From Ascaris suum (Eukaryota > Nematoda > Chromadorea > Rhabditida > Ascarididae), in NCBI GenBank assembly GCA_013433145.1, contig CM024168.1, forward strand, positions 4,844,184 through 4,908,183: a DNA stretch of 64,000 bases, written 5' to 3'. Position 1 is the stretch's first letter; each line of letters starts with the position of its first letter. The notes under the pieces are model-generated. The model was not told the DNA's origin and did no database searches. It saw only the letters and a program-made list of their open reading frames with translations. This document shows positions 39,101 through 51,673 of the stretch, one piece after another. The translations under genes and the position numbers were made by a program.

Positions 39101-39593
39101 AGCGGTCGGCGTGGTAGGCCGAAATGCGAACGCGCATATCACCTCACTTTCTCCTAATACGCTTCCAAAAAGTTGTTGCTAATTCAGCAGAGCATTTTAG
39201 GCAATAATGCGGATGAAAATGTTATCAATCGTTTAGTACCAACTATCGCCGTACAGGGTTTGGGGGTTACAGTATATTCCAGTGAAAGTTTTTTTAATCA
39301 GAGAGAAGTAAAAGCGCCGTGGAAGGTTACGAATGGAGAAATGCACATAAACAGAACGGCCTCATAGGTTTTATTGTCGATGGGAAAGAATGTCCGTAGT
39401 GTTTATACATCGTGAAGTTGCATACCTACTTGAGAGAGCAGAGCACTTTCGATACGCGATGTTGTTTTTCTATAGTCAAATAAGAGGGTGTTAACTTGGC
39501 TTATCGCAATGTGGCGATTCAAACATCATAGACACATAGTTGACTATGTCTTTGAACGTATTAAGTGAAGTCTGCATATGATTTGGTCATGGA

Positions 39594-39595
<2 letters not shown>

Positions 39596-39618
<23 letters not shown>
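39596..39618 (+). repeat. Poly-G tract, 23 G
   Basis: An uninterrupted run of 23 G on the plus strand. Such tracts can form G-quadruplexes and are unstable in replication; they are also prone to length error in sequencing. Confidence 0.9.
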
Positions 39619-39624
<6 letters not shown>

Positions 39625-39945
39625 TGATTTCGTCATGGAGAATAGTTATAGTGGGGTTGAGTTGAATTATATGGTATTTTTCCTGAAATCTCATACAAAT
39701 CAGTCGGTCGTTGTGCCAGCTGAGAGCTTTCTGGAACATTCATCTATTCTTTCGTCTTGCTCACAGTTTACTTAAACCTTTCTGCATCGTAAATACTATT
39801 GTCGCACATCGGTCTAAATATAATGGCTATGTACTAACAAACGGAGCTTATGGATGTTGAGCTGTTCATGTGGAATACGCGAAATTTGTATGTAATTATT
39901 GCATGCCAGTTTTGCATAATACTTCTCTTTACAAATGTGTTTTGC

Positions 39946-40050
39946 GATGCGTTTTATGCGTTGGTTGCATATATCATTGCATTTAGTTGAGAACTAGCAG
40001 TCGAAATTCTCAACTAAGTGCAACGATATATGCAATGCATCAAACGCATC
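39946..40050. repeat. Large imperfect inverted repeat (hairpin or MITE-like)
   Basis: Arms of about 44-48 bp flank a 13-bp loop at 39994-40006. The arms begin GATGCGTT and end AACGCATC, and the inner ends AGTTGAGAA and TTCTCAACT match perfectly. A few mismatches and a small indel separate the arms. The size fits a degraded foldback or miniature inverted-repeat transposon. I did not identify a target-site duplication. Confidence 0.7.
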
Positions 40051-43000
40051 TAAAATTGTATGAAACATCATCGAACTTCACCCTTAGCGCTTAACGTTCG
40101 TGCAGGTTTGTTCTCTAACAATTTCATTAATATTAACTGCCTGATTGAAAGCAATTGCAAAGAATACCTTACGATGTGCAATCTTTACAGTTTAGTCGAA
40201 GATAATTTTATCGCACAATTGCTCAAAATTATGAAACAGTTGTACGGTGGCACGTTTCTTTCCTCATCTAATTGTTTGTGAAAAAATTTTATCAAAGTTT
40301 CATTCTTTGCTTAATTCTGACTTGTTGGGAAATTTGCATATGCAAATTTGTTGTTACATTTTAATGTTCAAAGCTCTCCCCAAAATATGCAGTCGGTTTG
40401 CAAAAAAGTTTGAGAGGCACTTTGGCGACGCTTCTTGCCTGATTTTAGCGGCTAGTGAATTGAAGCCACAAGTGAGATGAATGTGAATATCCGAAGTGGT
40501 TTTTCACAGCGGAATTTTTCGGAATTATAGAAGCAATTTCATCGAAAATTACTGGCACGAGCTTACAAAAAAGTTGTTTGAGGGTCCTGCAAGTGTCTCA
40601 CTAAAATTCACTTCGTTTAAAAAGTTGTTCTAATCCATTCCGTTTATCAGTGTTAGCCATTTTTACTTACTCTTTTTAATCAGAAATTTTAAGTGCAATC
40701 AGTGAGAAGGAACAAATGATCAGAAATGAAAACGTTGTTATGACTCGGTAGAAACTCTTTTATCAGAGAGCCTGTCAATCGTTCGTTGATGATTTTTTCT
40801 TGCTTTGTAAGGTAGGCATGGAAATTTCGCTCTTTTCGTAGATCTTATGAACTTATGCTTATTAGGTGAAAACGTTTATGCTTCCTTTAATTGTTGCAAA
40901 TTATTTATTGATTGAAAGAAGTTATGAAGAAATATAATTGTGTCGCAAATATTAATAGCTGAAGCGATGCAAAAAGATGTTGGAAAAGCGGAATATTTTG
41001 AAAGGAATGTTCGTTGAGTCAGCGAAAATTTCAGATTCGAACACTTTTCTGAATATCATTGCATATGAATTTGCAATGTGCAATGCAATGCTCAATGGCA
41101 TTTCAGTGAAACACTACAAAATATTGCATTTGTCACTTATTTTTCTTTCTCCTTTTTATACGCTAATGAAACAATCTTGTTGTTTTCTCGCTTATTCAAA
41201 ATTCTACTTGACAGTTGCATCTCCCAGTCAGTGGACTGAGTGATTTGATATCGAATTTCGCATGCGTATTTGCTTGGGATGGAATGAAATGAAAGGTTTT
41301 TTTTCGCAGGAATTTGGAGTCTTCTTGCGATATCGTTTGAATTAAGAAGAACTTGGTTCTTTCTCGATGAGTGAAACGAATGAAACCGTATAGCTGAGAT
41401 AAATTGAATTATACAGTTTCGTTGAACTTGGTCAGTTTTCACATCCTCTCGAATCTGATGTTGATGTGGCATTAATATGTCGATGGATTTTTTTGATCGT
41501 ATTCTGGAAGGTTATAGCTGTAAAATGTAATGAGGGGTAGGTAGTATTTAATTATGCCGACATGTCTAATGTCCTTCGATTTGAATTCTGCTGGATTCGT
41601 AAGTGCATCTTATCAATGCAAGTTCATTTGATTGCCAAGAGCTAATTTAATGCATCAAGTCACTATACATCACTGATGAAATGCACTCCGATTTATATTA
41701 CGGGTTTGTGGCAATCACCTCGTTCATGGCGGTACCTACTCCCCTATCTCTTTCTTTACGTTAAACGCGCTTTTGATAGGAAGCGACCTGACTTCTTAAC
41801 AAATAATTCACTCTTTTTTACTGCATGGATATTACTTGATTGTCCTCGACGAGAGTGGCTTAAAGCAGACGAAGCGACAAATTGACGTATTTGGTAAATG
41901 TTCGGTTGGTTGATCACGAGTGATAACGCTCTAAGCATTTATTTCTTATCATTGGCCTACATCTCACGCTAGACATTCGTTGTGCGTTCATTTACGGATT
42001 AACTGCCTGTTTTCTTTTTGTATCGTGCTACTTTTTCTCGTTTCCTAAATTTTAAGCTTATAATTTAAAAAAAAAAACATTATTTTTGAAGATAATCGAA
42101 AATAATTTCTAAAATTGAGCAAAGATGTGAATTTTTAGGAAGAAATGAATTTTTTCCCCATAATTCTTTCAATAGAAGTGAATAAACATTTTTCTAAATC
42201 TTAGCTGTTACGTTTAATTACTTGTAGTTATTACCACATAGTTAAGTATTTATTTCAACGTTCAACACAATCACCTATGTATATGCTGGAATCGTTGCAA
42301 TATTAATTGACATCCTTCTCGCAGATATTACCCGTCAAAAATTACATTGTTTTCATGTTTGTTGAACATTCAATTAACTAAACGTCGGCGCATTTTATCA
42401 TATCCTCTATTGGCCTTATGTTAAAGAATTTCACAAATTATAACGCATTGTGTTGTTATACGCTTTGGCATTTTTATTTCTGTACTTGTACGAAGTCATT
42501 TCTCTTTTAGTACTTCATCACGTAGACGGAGGATCGATGCTTTAAGTGTTGTTGATTGACTGTTGAGATTTTTAATTTTCTGTATTTTATTGATGAAAGA
42601 ATCGAGGTTTATTTATTCGTTTCCGTATAAAAGAGCCGAGAGCAATATCAAACCAATTACTTCATTGTTTTCACACCCTTCAGATGCCATAATTTGGTTT
42701 ATAGTTTACATTTTTACCCGATTTGTGCGTTTAATTATCTACAATTAATCGGATGCATTTTTGGTGGGGTGGAGGAAGAGTTATTACATGCCATCTTTTA
42801 AAGTGTGTCTTCTATGCAGCAGTTATTTCTCATACTCTCAAAGGGTTGCATTCTTTTCTCTTTATTCGTTTCCACATTGCGACTCGGATATATTCACATT
42901 TATCATTCGCGAATGTTCTATATAATGAAATGAGATTGCTATGAATTCGCTGATCATTTCGTTTTTAAATTCGCTGCTTGTGCGACGGCCGAAGGCTACT

Positions 43001-43552
43001 TCACACAAATTGGACCTCTGCTATACCCATAGTCCGTTTTCGATCATCTTGCAGTCATCGACTGCTATATCAGTCAACTCTTTCTGATCAAGTCATATAA
43101 CTGGTTTTTTTTTTTAATTGTGTGCAGTTGACCTTCCCTGATTCCTACTTGAATCCTATTAGGCGATTACAGTAGAGCTTAAAATAATGGAATAACATCA
43201 TTCATATCGGCTGATCAATAATAGCGCTCCGTTATGACGGCGAACGTACGTGAAGTCATTTCGTTGCTAATAGAACCTATTGAGTTGTCGATTGTCGTCT
43301 CTAGAAGAACAAACGTGCTTATTTGTAAGTGTGCCAATTGATAGGGTGACGCCAATTCGAGATCGCCAATTCACTTCCAACGATCCTGAGGAGTACTGAT
43401 TGGGAGTGGCGCCTGAATTGTTTGCGAAAGAGCGCTTTAACTATTTTACGCCTCAGGAAGGCGTCGCGATGTCGTCAACCTACCTTTCCGCTCGCCATTT
43501 TCTTTTAATGTACGTTGCAAATAATGCTTCTACATACTAGCATACATTTTTC

Positions 43553-43903
43553 TCATATATTTTCTAATCTTTGCAACTCTAAAGCGAAACTATTTTTCAT
43601 CGTTGGGAGCTTCAACAACACGACCGACGGATGACCAGCAAAAACGTCCACAGTGTTCACTGGGAGACCACTGGTGCGGTAAGCATGAGGTTGCGGTTTC
43701 GTCCCCATCTGCGGGCTAGGTTTATTTTGGTCGTTAAAAATCTCTTTTTGACCATTTGATAAATGCAATGGCGCGGAACAACGTGGAGATGTGTCTGTCT
43801 GCGACGTTTTACTGTTCATCCGTAAGATGTTTGCGGTTTTTAACTCTCGACGTAGGATTATCAAAAAGCGGAATCGATCAAAGGACTTTCTAGCACGTTG
43901 CAT
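43553..43903 (-). CDS. Hypothetical single-exon ORF
   Basis: On the minus strand an ATG at 43903 opens a frame of about 116 codons. It is preceded 17 bp upstream by CTTTCTCAG, which matches a nematode 3' splice or spliced-leader site. The product is basic with a Ser/Pro/Gln-rich middle (SPQMGTKPQPHAYRTSGLP) and no recognisable domain, signal peptide or membrane helix. It is isolated in the gene-poor interval and no AATAAA was seen just downstream. It may be an orphan gene or chance. Confidence 0.28.
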   Translation of the reverse strand: MQRARKSFDRFRFLIILRRELKTANILRMNSKTSQTDTSPRCSAPLHLSNGQKEIFNDQNKPSPQMGTKPQPHAYRTSGLPVNTVDVFAGHPSVVLLKLPTMKNSFALELQRLENI

Positions 43904-45327
43904 AGACAATTTTTACAGCTGAGAAAGATTAACGGCTTGCAATAACTTCATATTTCTCTTTCCATATCTTGGTTTGGCGGAAAGCATGTAGCCTTCCGGA
44001 TCGGCAAGAGACTTGCGGTACCTGATGACTTTGTGATTGGTTGTTCTTCAATTGCCAGCGTGAAAATTTGTCGGCAAGTGGTTGCTTAGTCGGCTTGCCA
44101 AATCAGATGAAACCCAGCTGATCCAACCGAAATGCGATCGATGCCCGAACTCGATGCATTCGATGGCGCGAGGACTGTTACTTCTTTACAAGTTGCGTAA
44201 CAAAAGATACGGTTGGACGTTGTGGAATATAGCAAAAGAGAGCGTTTACTGATGCTGCACTTTCAGAGTTGCGGATACGAATATGACCTTTTACACGAAA
44301 TTATCGCTTTCTCAACATTAAACTACAACGAAAAAAAACGTTATCAGTGTTTACAGTACAAGGTTACAATCCTTCATCGAAATTCGCCATATTTTTTGCG
44401 TTATGACGATTCGCGATTATGCAATGCGAATTGTTGCATTCCTAGCGCCCATTAACCAACGACCACAATCATAACGACTTTAAATGCAGAATTGCCGAGC
44501 ATCCATTTTCAATTTTTGTGTAATAGCGAAATATCACTTGAGGGGAACCACCTCTCCTTGGGCATTCATTTCTATAGCTAGAGGGCTTATTTGAGAGCCC
44601 CTGCTTGAATAACGTTGTGTGTCATATCACCAACCCACGTGCTGAGTGTCCAATGTGTCATACCCGTATAACACTCTTGAAAGTTTCACAACTTGACAAC
44701 CTTGTGTGAGAGGAAACAGGTTTTACTAGTTCGCTAGCTACTAGCAATCATCACCCGCAACTCAGAGGTAAGTGATTGTTATCGTCTTCATTGTTTTTAG
44801 ACGGTTGATAGGCGTTTTCACGGTGCAAAGTTGTTGAGGATGCCGAAGAACAGAGATATGAATATTAGTCATTCGAGTTGAGTTAACGTTGTGTTTAAAA
44901 CTAGTAACGTAACGCCGCCAATACCTTCTAGATCAGATTCCGCTGAAGTTTGGTGAAAACCCACTGAGAAATACTTAAGAAATATTTCTTAACGGGTGGT
45001 AAATCATTTGACGGACGAAGTGTGGAAGTTGGATTGTTTTCCGTGACTAACAACTTCCTCTAGAAGGGATTCGCTTCGAACGCTGCATCAGAGAAGGGCG
45101 CGAAATGTTGAAGTGTGTGGCGTTGTTTATTCGATTGATTGCATACTCACGCTGCCTTTGCTGTCTGCCCCTCCCTTTCACCCTTCTATGTGTGTGTATC
45201 GTTCCTTCGTTGGGTTTATGCCAGAACGTTTCCTTATTTTCTGTTTTTTTTTTAATTAGACTGTTATTTAATGCGCTATTATATTTTAGGATATCGAGGT
45301 CTCTTTGTTGCTCTCCAAAGTAGATGC

Positions 45328-45344
45328 GGGGGGGGGGGGGGGGG
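45328..45344 (+). repeat. Poly-G tract, 17 G
   Basis: An uninterrupted run of 17 G on the plus strand, followed by a short GA-rich stretch. Confidence 0.9.
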
Positions 45345-46881
45345 AAGGAGAGAGGTGCGTTTTCAGGTCCCTATCCATTTGACAAGTTGTCATAACCAGT
45401 GTTACGTAAATCGGTTTAAAAATTTTGAGCTCACCTGTACCGGGGGCTTCAGCTAAATCGGGGTCAGTCCACGTGGAAGCCAAGTACCTGACCTGAATTG
45501 AATTCAGTGTGCTACCGCGTAAAGGTGGGCTAAACCGGTCCCAGTTCCGGTCATGGCACGAACCCGGTTTAAATCAGGTCTTTGTACAGGAGTTAATCTG
45601 CTGACATTATGCGTCCTGTCCCAGCCAAATCCAGTATATTTGTCTTGATGAACAGTCATATTCATGGAACAGCTTGGATACGTAGGTCACAGAGTTAAGA
45701 CACGTTAGCTGGGTCGTTTATTGCTGCACGGTTTAGTTGCTTTTGTCGATCTGATCTTAAGTGCCCCGAGTAGGTGGTCGTGCAGCGGTCTGAAGCCAGC
45801 CTCAAAATCACTGGCAGGTCTGCTTTGCGGATGCCACCTTGAACTTTGGGAGCTATTTGAATTAGCCATTGCTACTTGCCCACAGGCTAGGAACAGGGTA
45901 ACGGAAAATGTCTGTCCTTTAAAAGCCTTGTTTACCGACGGTCCATTCGCATCTCTTTCCCCACTTTTCGTGTCCTTTTCAAAACCACGTTTTGAAAGCC
46001 TGTCATTACGTAAACTTTCTAATTCCAGTAAACCAGCTCATTGAATTTGCTAACTGTAAGTGCAGTGATGCAGATTACATCCGCATCTCAAAACTCATTT
46101 TCACACCGCTCTTCAGGTGTGCATCAAGAAACCGTAATTTAGCAAGGCTATGCCAATGTTTAAATATGTATTTACCTGTCTTCCTCAAGGAACCACTGAA
46201 ACCTGACGAATATTTAGGTTTGTTCATCATTATTGGAAGGAGTTACAAGTGACCGGTGATTTGACTACATTTTCCATCTCTAAGATCCCTGTTTTATGCT
46301 GATCAAGTTAAAGAAAAGTGATATTGTTTTGCTGATTTAAATTAGAGGTCAACATTTTTGTACTCATTTTATTGTTTGCTATTGGCTCACATAGGTGATT
46401 GTTGCATGAGCAGAACTACAAAACCGCAAATCATACCAGTTCCTTTGACATCCTTCAATATTACTTATTACTTTCTCTCCGTCTCCCTCTCACTCTCTCC
46501 AAGGTTATTTAGAGTGCCGAGTTTTTTCTCGTCTTTGTATGGTTAAGCCCTAATTATAGGTCTAATCGTATACGTCGACATAAATACGCCAGTGTTGATG
46601 TTTGATAGTGTTGAAATCAGGTTTGCTTGAAGTTTATTTACATCTGTTTCCACCGTCGACCGTTGTATTGTTATCTTTATGTCATTCCTTCCTATTATGT
46701 CGTGCGTTCACTTCCAGTTGCTTTCAATGAAACCTCTAATTAAGTTAGCAGTTCTGCGATATATTGCTTGAATAAGTTGGCGTATGCGCCAAAACTTAGG
46801 ACGATGTCATTCCCAAGGGTCATCATTAAACTTCGACTCTAAGGGTCTTCCCTTCTTTACGAACTTACACGCATTCGTAGG

Positions 46882-46985
46882 CTTTTCCGATCAGGTACAA
46901 ACGAATGCTGACCATTTGGTTGAAGTGAGTTTTGATTTCAGTAAGCTTGAATTACTTCCCTGCAAAGTCTGATGGCAGTTTGGAA
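46882..46985 (+). pseudogene. Possible diverged partial copy of exc-4 exon 1
   Basis: CAGGTACAAACGAATGCTGA (46892) matches the exc-4 start region at 47186 at 20 of 23 positions, and both are preceded by CTTTTCC[G/A]AT. The translation SDQVQTNADHLVEV parallels DDYQVQANGDHSLV, with a loosely similar LELLPCKV against LLELYVKV at the end. The copy has no ATG at the matching place. It may be a decayed tandem duplicate or an alternative non-AUG exon. Confidence 0.4.
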
Positions 46986-47120
46986 GTCGTGAAAAGTAGA
47001 GGTCGTCTTACAGATGGAGAACATCGTTCGGTGTGCCGCACTTTCAGGTGCTGTCTTAGCGCACGTTTCGCTTGAGTAGCGCCTTCGAAACTGTGAGTGG
47101 TCGAACGTTGAGAAACTTTA

Positions 47121-47127
47121 TTTTAGG
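47121..47127 (+). promoter_or_regulatory. Candidate spliced-leader acceptor of exc-4
   Basis: TTTATTTTAG|G lies 44 bp before the exc-4 ATG and matches the nematode 3' splice consensus without an obvious upstream coding exon. A weaker CAG lies nearer the start. Confidence 0.4.
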
Positions 47128-47170
47128 TTGTGTTCATCTGTGCACAAAGTCAGCTCACTTCTTTTCCAAT

Positions 47171-50100
47171 ATGGCTGATGACTATCAAGTACAAGCGAAT
47201 GGTGACCACTCTTTGGTCGGATCCCAGCAAAAACCTCTGCTCGAACTCTATGTGAAGGTTGTTTTTTATCCTTTCACATTTTCGTTGCGTTCGAGAGATT
47301 TGCTGTTGACATAGATTTTAGTTTTTTGACTGTGATCTATACAATTTTTCGATTCATTTCACGAATTGTGAGGAACAGGCTGTGTGTAGTCACCTCAGCT
47401 TGTTAGGAAAAGGTGTAGGATAAAGTGGAGTGGTGGGAGGGAATGGATTGTTTGGTATCTCCCGGGCTGGCATAATTTAGATTTATTCCTTTCGCGTCGT
47501 TTGGATTATCGCTGAGATTGCGTCGCGGCCGGCACCGAATTTAAGCTTCGGCTATATGGGGATGTGAATTAAAGCCGATCGGGCGATCACTTCTACCTCA
47601 CTTGGGATTGTAAGCGAGACCGATCTTCGCTCATCTTGCCATGATCATGGAAATGCGGTGAACGGTGAGTGTCGAGGTCGAAATTGGAAATCCATCAGAC
47701 TTGTTCACTTGGGCATTCTGCTCAGGGTGACGAGTCTGTTCTATATCCTTCGATTTGGTCCGCTTCCCTAAGGGAACAGTTAATAAAAAACAGCATTCAT
47801 TTTCCTTAGCCTAAGGCCGAAATTGAGAGAATGCAGCAGTGACCGATCCTTTCTGAACTTCCTGTTGAAGTTTGTTGTTATTTTTTTGCTTGGTAAAGAC
47901 GTATCAAAGATGACAAACGCAAACTGAGTTTAAGCACATTCGTTTATTTAGCACTTGTCGATGAGGCATCGACTGCTTGAATTACGACTGAATTTGTCAA
48001 TGAGTTGCTGGGGGGCCTTCAAAGGATCCAGACGTCTTCATTTGCTATCTGGGGTCATGAGGCAGATCTTCGTCGACTCATTGCCATTGTGTCTTAATTT
48101 CTAACATTGATTCAAAGGAAGTCGAGGTTACTGCATTAGAAAGCGAGCACACGTTTGCAGCTGAACTCATGTTTCATTTGCGCATCGTTGCTAATTGCAG
48201 GCATCAGGAATCGAAAATCGTCGCATTGGGGCGTGTCTGTTCTGTCAGGAATTCTGGATGGAACTTTATGCGCTCTATGAAATTGGCGTTGTTCGAGTGG
48301 AAGTGAAAACAGTCAACGTCAATTCAGAGGCGTTCAAGAAGAGCTTCCTAGGAGCGCAACCACCGATACTAGTGGAAGAGAGCAAGTAATTGCCTTTTCC
48401 AGTTATTTTATTGATTCGCTAGTTTATTCGCCACACTAAAAGCCGTTAATGCTGTATTGGTGTTCTTTTTGCAGAAATGCGACCTATACGGACAATCGAG
48501 AAATCGAAGGACGTATCTTTCACTTGGCCAAAGAATTTCACGTTCCTCTCTTTGAGAAGGACCAGAGCGTGGAAAAAAGAATTGAAAGTCTCTACAGAGT
48601 AAGTGAGATTTAATAATGTTGCTTTAATCTGGCATTCGCTAGGTTGATTGTGTTCATAACTTTTTGGAGAGTGGAAACATGAAAGCAGTGAGATTAATGT
48701 TTCGATACCTGCCCAATATTTCGTAGAAATAGGATTTGCTGATTACGCGTGATCGCTATTTACCATCGCAATCATTCGTAACCCGAAATCTGATACTTGA
48801 GTTTATTATAACTCCTAGCTAGGTAAATTTTGCGCGAAAATTCTGAGTAACGCCCAGGGAAGGGGGGAAGCACGTGGAGGAAATGAGATAATTCGTGTTT
48901 TAGAGTTAAAGAGGCAGTAGAATAATAAAGCAGAGAGGAGGGATGATGCGTGGATGAACCGGATTTAGACGGATGTATTGGTGCGATGAAGAGAAATATT
49001 TAAATTTGAGGAGTGCTGATGCATTGCCTTTATAAATCTGCGGGGCTCTTTGATCATTGCCATCTGCGAGGTAGAACCCACTTGAAGGACTGATGAAACC
49101 TGTCTAAGAAGGAGATCTTTTAGCCATGGTTCTATTCGCAGTTATATTTCAGTCATTCCTTTGTTATTTATGAGTTGTGCAGTTTTTTGTTGTTTAGAAC
49201 TTCAAAGTGTTTTTGCGTATGAAGATCGATTACGACAGGGAAAAGCGGACTCCAACGCCAGTGGAATCACTGCCACCGCAACAGGCAGCGTCCTACAACA
49301 AGCTGGTCGAACAGCTTACCAACATCGACCAGGTTGCATCTTTTTAAGAGCGTTAGATCACCGTTTATATATAATTTAAGAGATGGTACTTAGGTCAAAC
49401 TGGACGAGCATGCTTAGGCCAAGATGATCCCTGTTAACGAAGAAACCCAGGGAAGGAGGAGGTGGAATTGACTTTTTCTTTGAAAAGTTCATTTTAACTT
49501 TGAGGAGGTTGTATGGCGCAACTACCCAGTTCATTAAACTGAAAGATAAAGACTTCTTTCCTTCTGTTCGAGGGCGGATAAGGATTTCATGACACTAGTA
49601 ATAAGGAGCAGATTCTTCGTCCACTTGTCTTCTGGTAGGAGATTGGACACGGCAATGTTTTGTTGTTATACACCTGCCGGAAGAGTGATGAACACATACT
49701 CACATTCTACATCGACTACTGTTTGTTGAGGAAACATTGATAAAAACCAGGTGATAGTGCCTTCAAAACTTCCGTCGCTAACGGTAAAATACGGTCTTCG
49801 TTCGTCCTGTAGCATATTCCCTCGCCCATCTGCACCTCATTCACTTCTTCTCCTATGCATACAATAGGAAGTCTTTGAAAGGGACACCAGGCTGACTGAT
49901 TATCGCTGTCGAAGAGTAGAAAAGAAGGCATAATCGGAACTCGCGTTTGGGCCAGGAAAAGAAAATTGTCTGGCGAATCTGCATTAATGCTCACCGCTCA
50001 TTATATTTCGCACTTTTTTTTCCCACTCATTCCTCCAGTTCCCTTCTCTTGACCAAGACGCACTGGTTCGTGTGCTGTCTTCTCAGTTCGGAAACTTCAG

Positions 50101-51673
50101 ATGCTGTTTGCAGTTGCGTTATTCTCCTTGATCCTGTCTGGTCGTTTCACGTTTCTTGGGCTTTGTGTGCGGGGCTTAAATTTTGTTATATGTTATCTGC
50201 TAATTGCACTGTGACGATCTTGGTAGTATGAGAGGACAGTAGTAGGTATTCCTGTCAGTTTAAGCTGTGACCACCCTTGCACTCGCTGATTCTGAAACTT
50301 TTCCACGATACTAGCGAAATAATTGGCTTGTTTGCAGCTTCTGAGAGAGCGCTCTTCGCGCTACCTGCTCGGAGAGAGCATGACTGAATACGACTGCGAG
50401 TTGATGCCACGCTTGCATCATATGCGTATCGTGGGGCAACGTCTGCTTGGCTTCGATATTCCACATAACCTGACGTATCTGTGGAACTATGTTCTCACCG
50501 CTTACCGCACAGCCGCATTCATTGAGAGCTGTCCTGCTGATCAGGATATATTACATCATTACAAGGTTTGCTTATCTCTTGTTAGGGACAGGGAGGGTGA
50601 TACGAATAACCCTATGTGCTGTTCATTAGCGTGTTTGCTGCTTTCGAACGGGGCAGCTATGGGCTCTGTAGTGTGGCAGTGACATATAGAGGGGATGAGA
50701 AGTGGCAGAAGTTGAGCCTACACTATAGCCTGCTAAATTTGACTAATTTCACCTCTTTGAGACTCGCGGGAAATATGCATCTTCTCACGAATTATGGTGT
50801 CGTCGTCGAGCCGATTATGTTGACATCATTGTTGTCTGCAGCATTTGCAGTCCTTTTATTCGCATAGATGTGTTCTTGACGCGAGTCACCGTCAGTGTGA
50901 AGTGAAAGTGGTGTGTTTGTGTGATGATGCTACCATGGTTCCGTTCCCGTGGACTATGAGGTAAAGTTATGTGAGGTAGAGCGGAGGAGGGAAGGTGACT
51001 GAGGAGCGTTGCATGTAAGGAAATGTGATTCTTTTTCATCTTCTACCCTCCACCTTCTTGAGTTGCGTTGACGAGGCCTAATGCAGAGGTGAATTATATC
51101 TACACATCGGAGAGCTAGCGTTGGTATATATTGAAGGCAAAAGGAAGTGAAAAAGAGGTAGAATACTTCATGTTTCAATGCCAATATTTTTTGTTGTTAG
51201 CATGGCCAAGTTGGGAAGAAGGGGAGCAGAACCCAGGGCATTTCCTTATAGGAGTAACTGAGAAAATGATACAGTTTTGATAAAAATGTTCCCTATTTTC
51301 TTCCTCGAAAAAAGATGCTTCGGACAGTTGTATCTCACCTCCAATTTTCTTTTTTCTCTGTCGGCGTTGCCAACTTTCCAATGACGTTTTTTTTTTACTT
51401 CTTTCTACTCGTTTGGAAATTTCAGTGTTCGATAAAGATAAAAATTGTGTTGGATCAATCTAGTGTCTTCATGTCCTTAAGTTCTTTGGTGGTGAATACC
51501 ACTTGTTTGCAATATTCAGCTCTATCGTGTGCGTTTTTCAATAAGCCAACTTACAGGAGCAGCTTAACCTCGTGACGAATCAACGTGAGACGCTGCAGGC
51601 ACCGACCAAAACGCATACAATTCCAGAAAACGTGCTGGAGGAGATACGACGACTCGGACTTGATGCGATTTAA
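47171..51673 (+). CDS. exc-4: EXC-4 chloride intracellular channel (CLIC) protein
   Basis: EXC-4 belongs to the GST-fold CLIC family. In C. elegans it sits at the luminal membrane of the excretory canal and is needed to form and keep the tubule lumen. Six exons: 47171-47257, 48201-48385, 48475-48598, 49198-49332, 50338-50565 and 51557-51673 (TAA). They total 876 bp, or 291 residues, very close to the roughly 290 of C. elegans EXC-4. Phases match throughout. Seen: the N-terminal membrane-targeting segment (PLLELYVKASGIENRRIG, then ACLFCQEFWM); the thioredoxin-like sheet with VKTVNVNSEAF and GAQPPIL; TDNREIEGRIFHLAKEF; the all-helical domain with YLLGESMTEYDCELMPRLHH and ESCPADQDILHHY; and a C terminus with TKTHTIPE. 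A Cys occupies the first position of the glutaredoxin-like site. Confidence 0.96.

Larger units (their letters stand above)
29159..46880. other. Gene-poor interval of nearly 18 kb
   Basis: After the subunit B stop I find no recognisable coding exon until the exc-4 region. Contents that can be named: the subunit B 3' UTR, a diverged direct repeat at 33.1 kb, a G tract and inverted repeat near 39.6-40.1 kb, a minus-strand ORF at 43.6-43.9 kb, and another G tract at 45.3 kb. A GC-richer patch at about 30,940-31,220 stands out from its surroundings without a convincing gene. Cis-regulatory DNA for exc-4 is likely toward the right end (inference). Confidence 0.5.

Noticed and set aside
45721..46044. 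107-codon plus-strand ORF
   Set aside because: No domain, no acceptor-supported start and mixed composition; may be repeat-derived.
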